Shown here in pieces: positions 13,461 to 14,210 of a stretch of 14,210 bases of DNA. The notes beneath the pieces are model-generated. The model was not told the DNA's origin, made no database searches, and saw nothing but the letters and a program-made list of their open reading frames with translations. Both the position numbers and the translations under genes were made by a program. This DNA is from an uncultured Clostridia bacterium (GTDB taxonomy: Bacteria; Bacillota; Clostridia; Christensenellales; UBA1242): positions 1 through 14,210 of the forward strand of contig CALWAB010000020.1 in assembly GCA_944372745.1 (NCBI GenBank). The letters run 5' to 3'. Within the stretch, counting starts at the first letter, position 1. Every line of letters starts with the position of its first letter.

Positions 13461-13934
13461 TTATTTTCCCACTTTAAACAGGCTAACACATTTGTCATAG
13501 GCTTGGTAAAAATTTTCTTCGCAAAAATACCAAACATACCTGTTTATACATTTGTTGCCTTTACCGACGGACAATGTCAAAATGTCATCCAAATATGATA
13601 ATGAACAAACTATTCTCTTTGGAGCAGTAAATATAATTCGTTCTTTAGCTTTAAACTCTTCCCAAGTTAAAAAGGGAAGTTTTTCAGTGCGTGTAATATT
13701 GGCGTGGCACAAATAGTGTTTAGCTTGTTGTTTTGTCGCAAATAGTCTTTCTATAAAATATTCGTTCTTATATCTACTATTTAAGTCTCTAAACACATAT
13801 AAACAAAAATCTTCAAACATTTGTGGGGCATATCTTTTATCTAAATCAACTTGAAATATCTTTTCGTTTATATCGTCTACATACCACACAGGCTCGCCAT
13901 TTTTAATGCTTTTCTCTAATTCTTGCTTAGTCAT
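13461..13934 (-). CDS. Protein of unknown function in the replication operon
   Basis: The product has 157 residues from ATG 13934, which follows GAAGGAG. An in-frame ATG at 13976 lies inside the upstream gene and has no such site, so it is rejected. The first 8 bases overlap the end of the upstream gene, implying coupled translation. The protein is soluble, rich in aromatic residues and Lys, with a motif FLTWEEFKAKERIIF near the middle. Nothing in it matches a family I know. It ends 14 bases before the helicase loader gene, so it is probably an accessory factor of the mobile element. Confidence 0.7.
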   Translation of the reverse strand: MTKQELEKSIKNGEPVWYVDDINEKIFQVDLDKRYAPQMFEDFCLYVFRDLNSRYKNEYFIERLFATKQQAKHYLCHANITRTEKLPFLTWEEFKAKERIIFTAPKRIVCSLSYLDDILTLSVGKGNKCINRYVWYFCEENFYQAYDKCVSLFKVGK

Positions 13935-14210
13935 ATTTTGCTCCTTCAATTTGTTTAACGAAATTGTGTTTATCAATGTTAGATGCTAACTTTAACATTT
14001 TTATATCTTCTTCGGTTAGCTCATCAGATTTATCGTTGTTTTGTTTTAGTAGGTGAGCAGGGGGGAATATGTTGTTACGATTAATAAATGCACGATAATA
14101 TCTCTTCAATTCTATTTTAAGCCAATGACCATAAAAAGCACATTTCGCCTCGAATTCTAAGAATTCGGATGAAGTACATTTTACATAGCCATTTTTATTT
14201 TTGTATCTTC
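13927..14210 (-). CDS. Unknown protein, C-terminal part (partial, 5' end outside window)
   Basis: The frame is open from the right edge down to a TAA at 13927; 93 residues are visible. A TTG at 14109 could look like a start but lies within an uninterrupted frame and has no ribosome binding site, so the gene very likely begins beyond the window. The visible part starts RYKNKNGYVKCTSSEF and is hydrophilic, ending in a helical charged tail (ELTEEDIKMLKLASNIDKHN). No family recognised. It is the most upstream visible gene of the replication operon and overlaps the next gene by 8 bases. Confidence 0.6.
   Translation of the reverse strand, partial: RYKNKNGYVKCTSSEFLEFEAKCAFYGHWLKIELKRYYRAFINRNNIFPPAHLLKQNNDKSDELTEEDIKMLKLASNIDKHNFVKQIEGAKYD

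Overview
The window looks like chromosomal DNA of a low-GC, AT-rich Bacillota, most likely an uncultured clostridial lineage. Reasons: strong Shine-Dalgarno sites of the AGGAGG type, standard use of TAA and TGA as stops, a Gram-positive style lipoprotein without outer-membrane genes, a DnaC/DnaI-type helicase loader, and very AT-rich spacers. The species cannot be fixed from the sequence.

Layout. (1) Positions 1-993 hold the C-terminal nuclease part of a type III restriction enzyme Res subunit, cut by the left edge. (2) A minus-strand tRNA-Ser(UGA) at 1342-1430 with its own terminator, then about 1 kb of very AT-rich DNA without a credible gene. (3) Positions 2337-9285 hold a plus-strand envelope locus: a 793-residue polytopic membrane protein of the YwaF/TIGR02206 type fused to an ABC ATPase, a large ABC-2-like permease, a small membrane-anchored extracellular protein, and a 745-residue lipoprotein with its own promoter, ended by a strong hairpin terminator. 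A separate small four-helix membrane protein gene follows (9370-9888). (4) A plus-strand tRNA-Ser(GGA) at 9998-10082, then back-to-back convergent terminators. (5) From 10227 to the right edge everything is on the minus strand and looks mobile: an XRE-family regulator and a small partner gene, a zinc-finger/AP2-type DNA-binding protein, and a replication operon (two unknown proteins, a DnaC-like helicase loader, a phage-type replication initiator).

How it works together. The middle block reads as one export or envelope-remodelling system: the fused protein supplies the ATPase plus a membrane domain that may be enzymatic, the next gene supplies the channel, and the anchored protein and lipoprotein act outside the membrane. 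The two serine tRNA genes border this block, and accessory DNA (restriction gene, phage/ICE-like replication genes) lies on the 3' side of each, as is typical for islands at tRNA genes.

Most worth a second look: the YwaF-ABC fusion with an apparent relic ribosome binding site and start codon at the fusion joint; a 14-bp palindrome over the -35 box of the lipoprotein gene; four exactly 10-bp-phased A6 tracts upstream of a near-consensus promoter; and an apparently leaderless AP2 gene. All functional statements are read from sequence and memory of families; no search was run.
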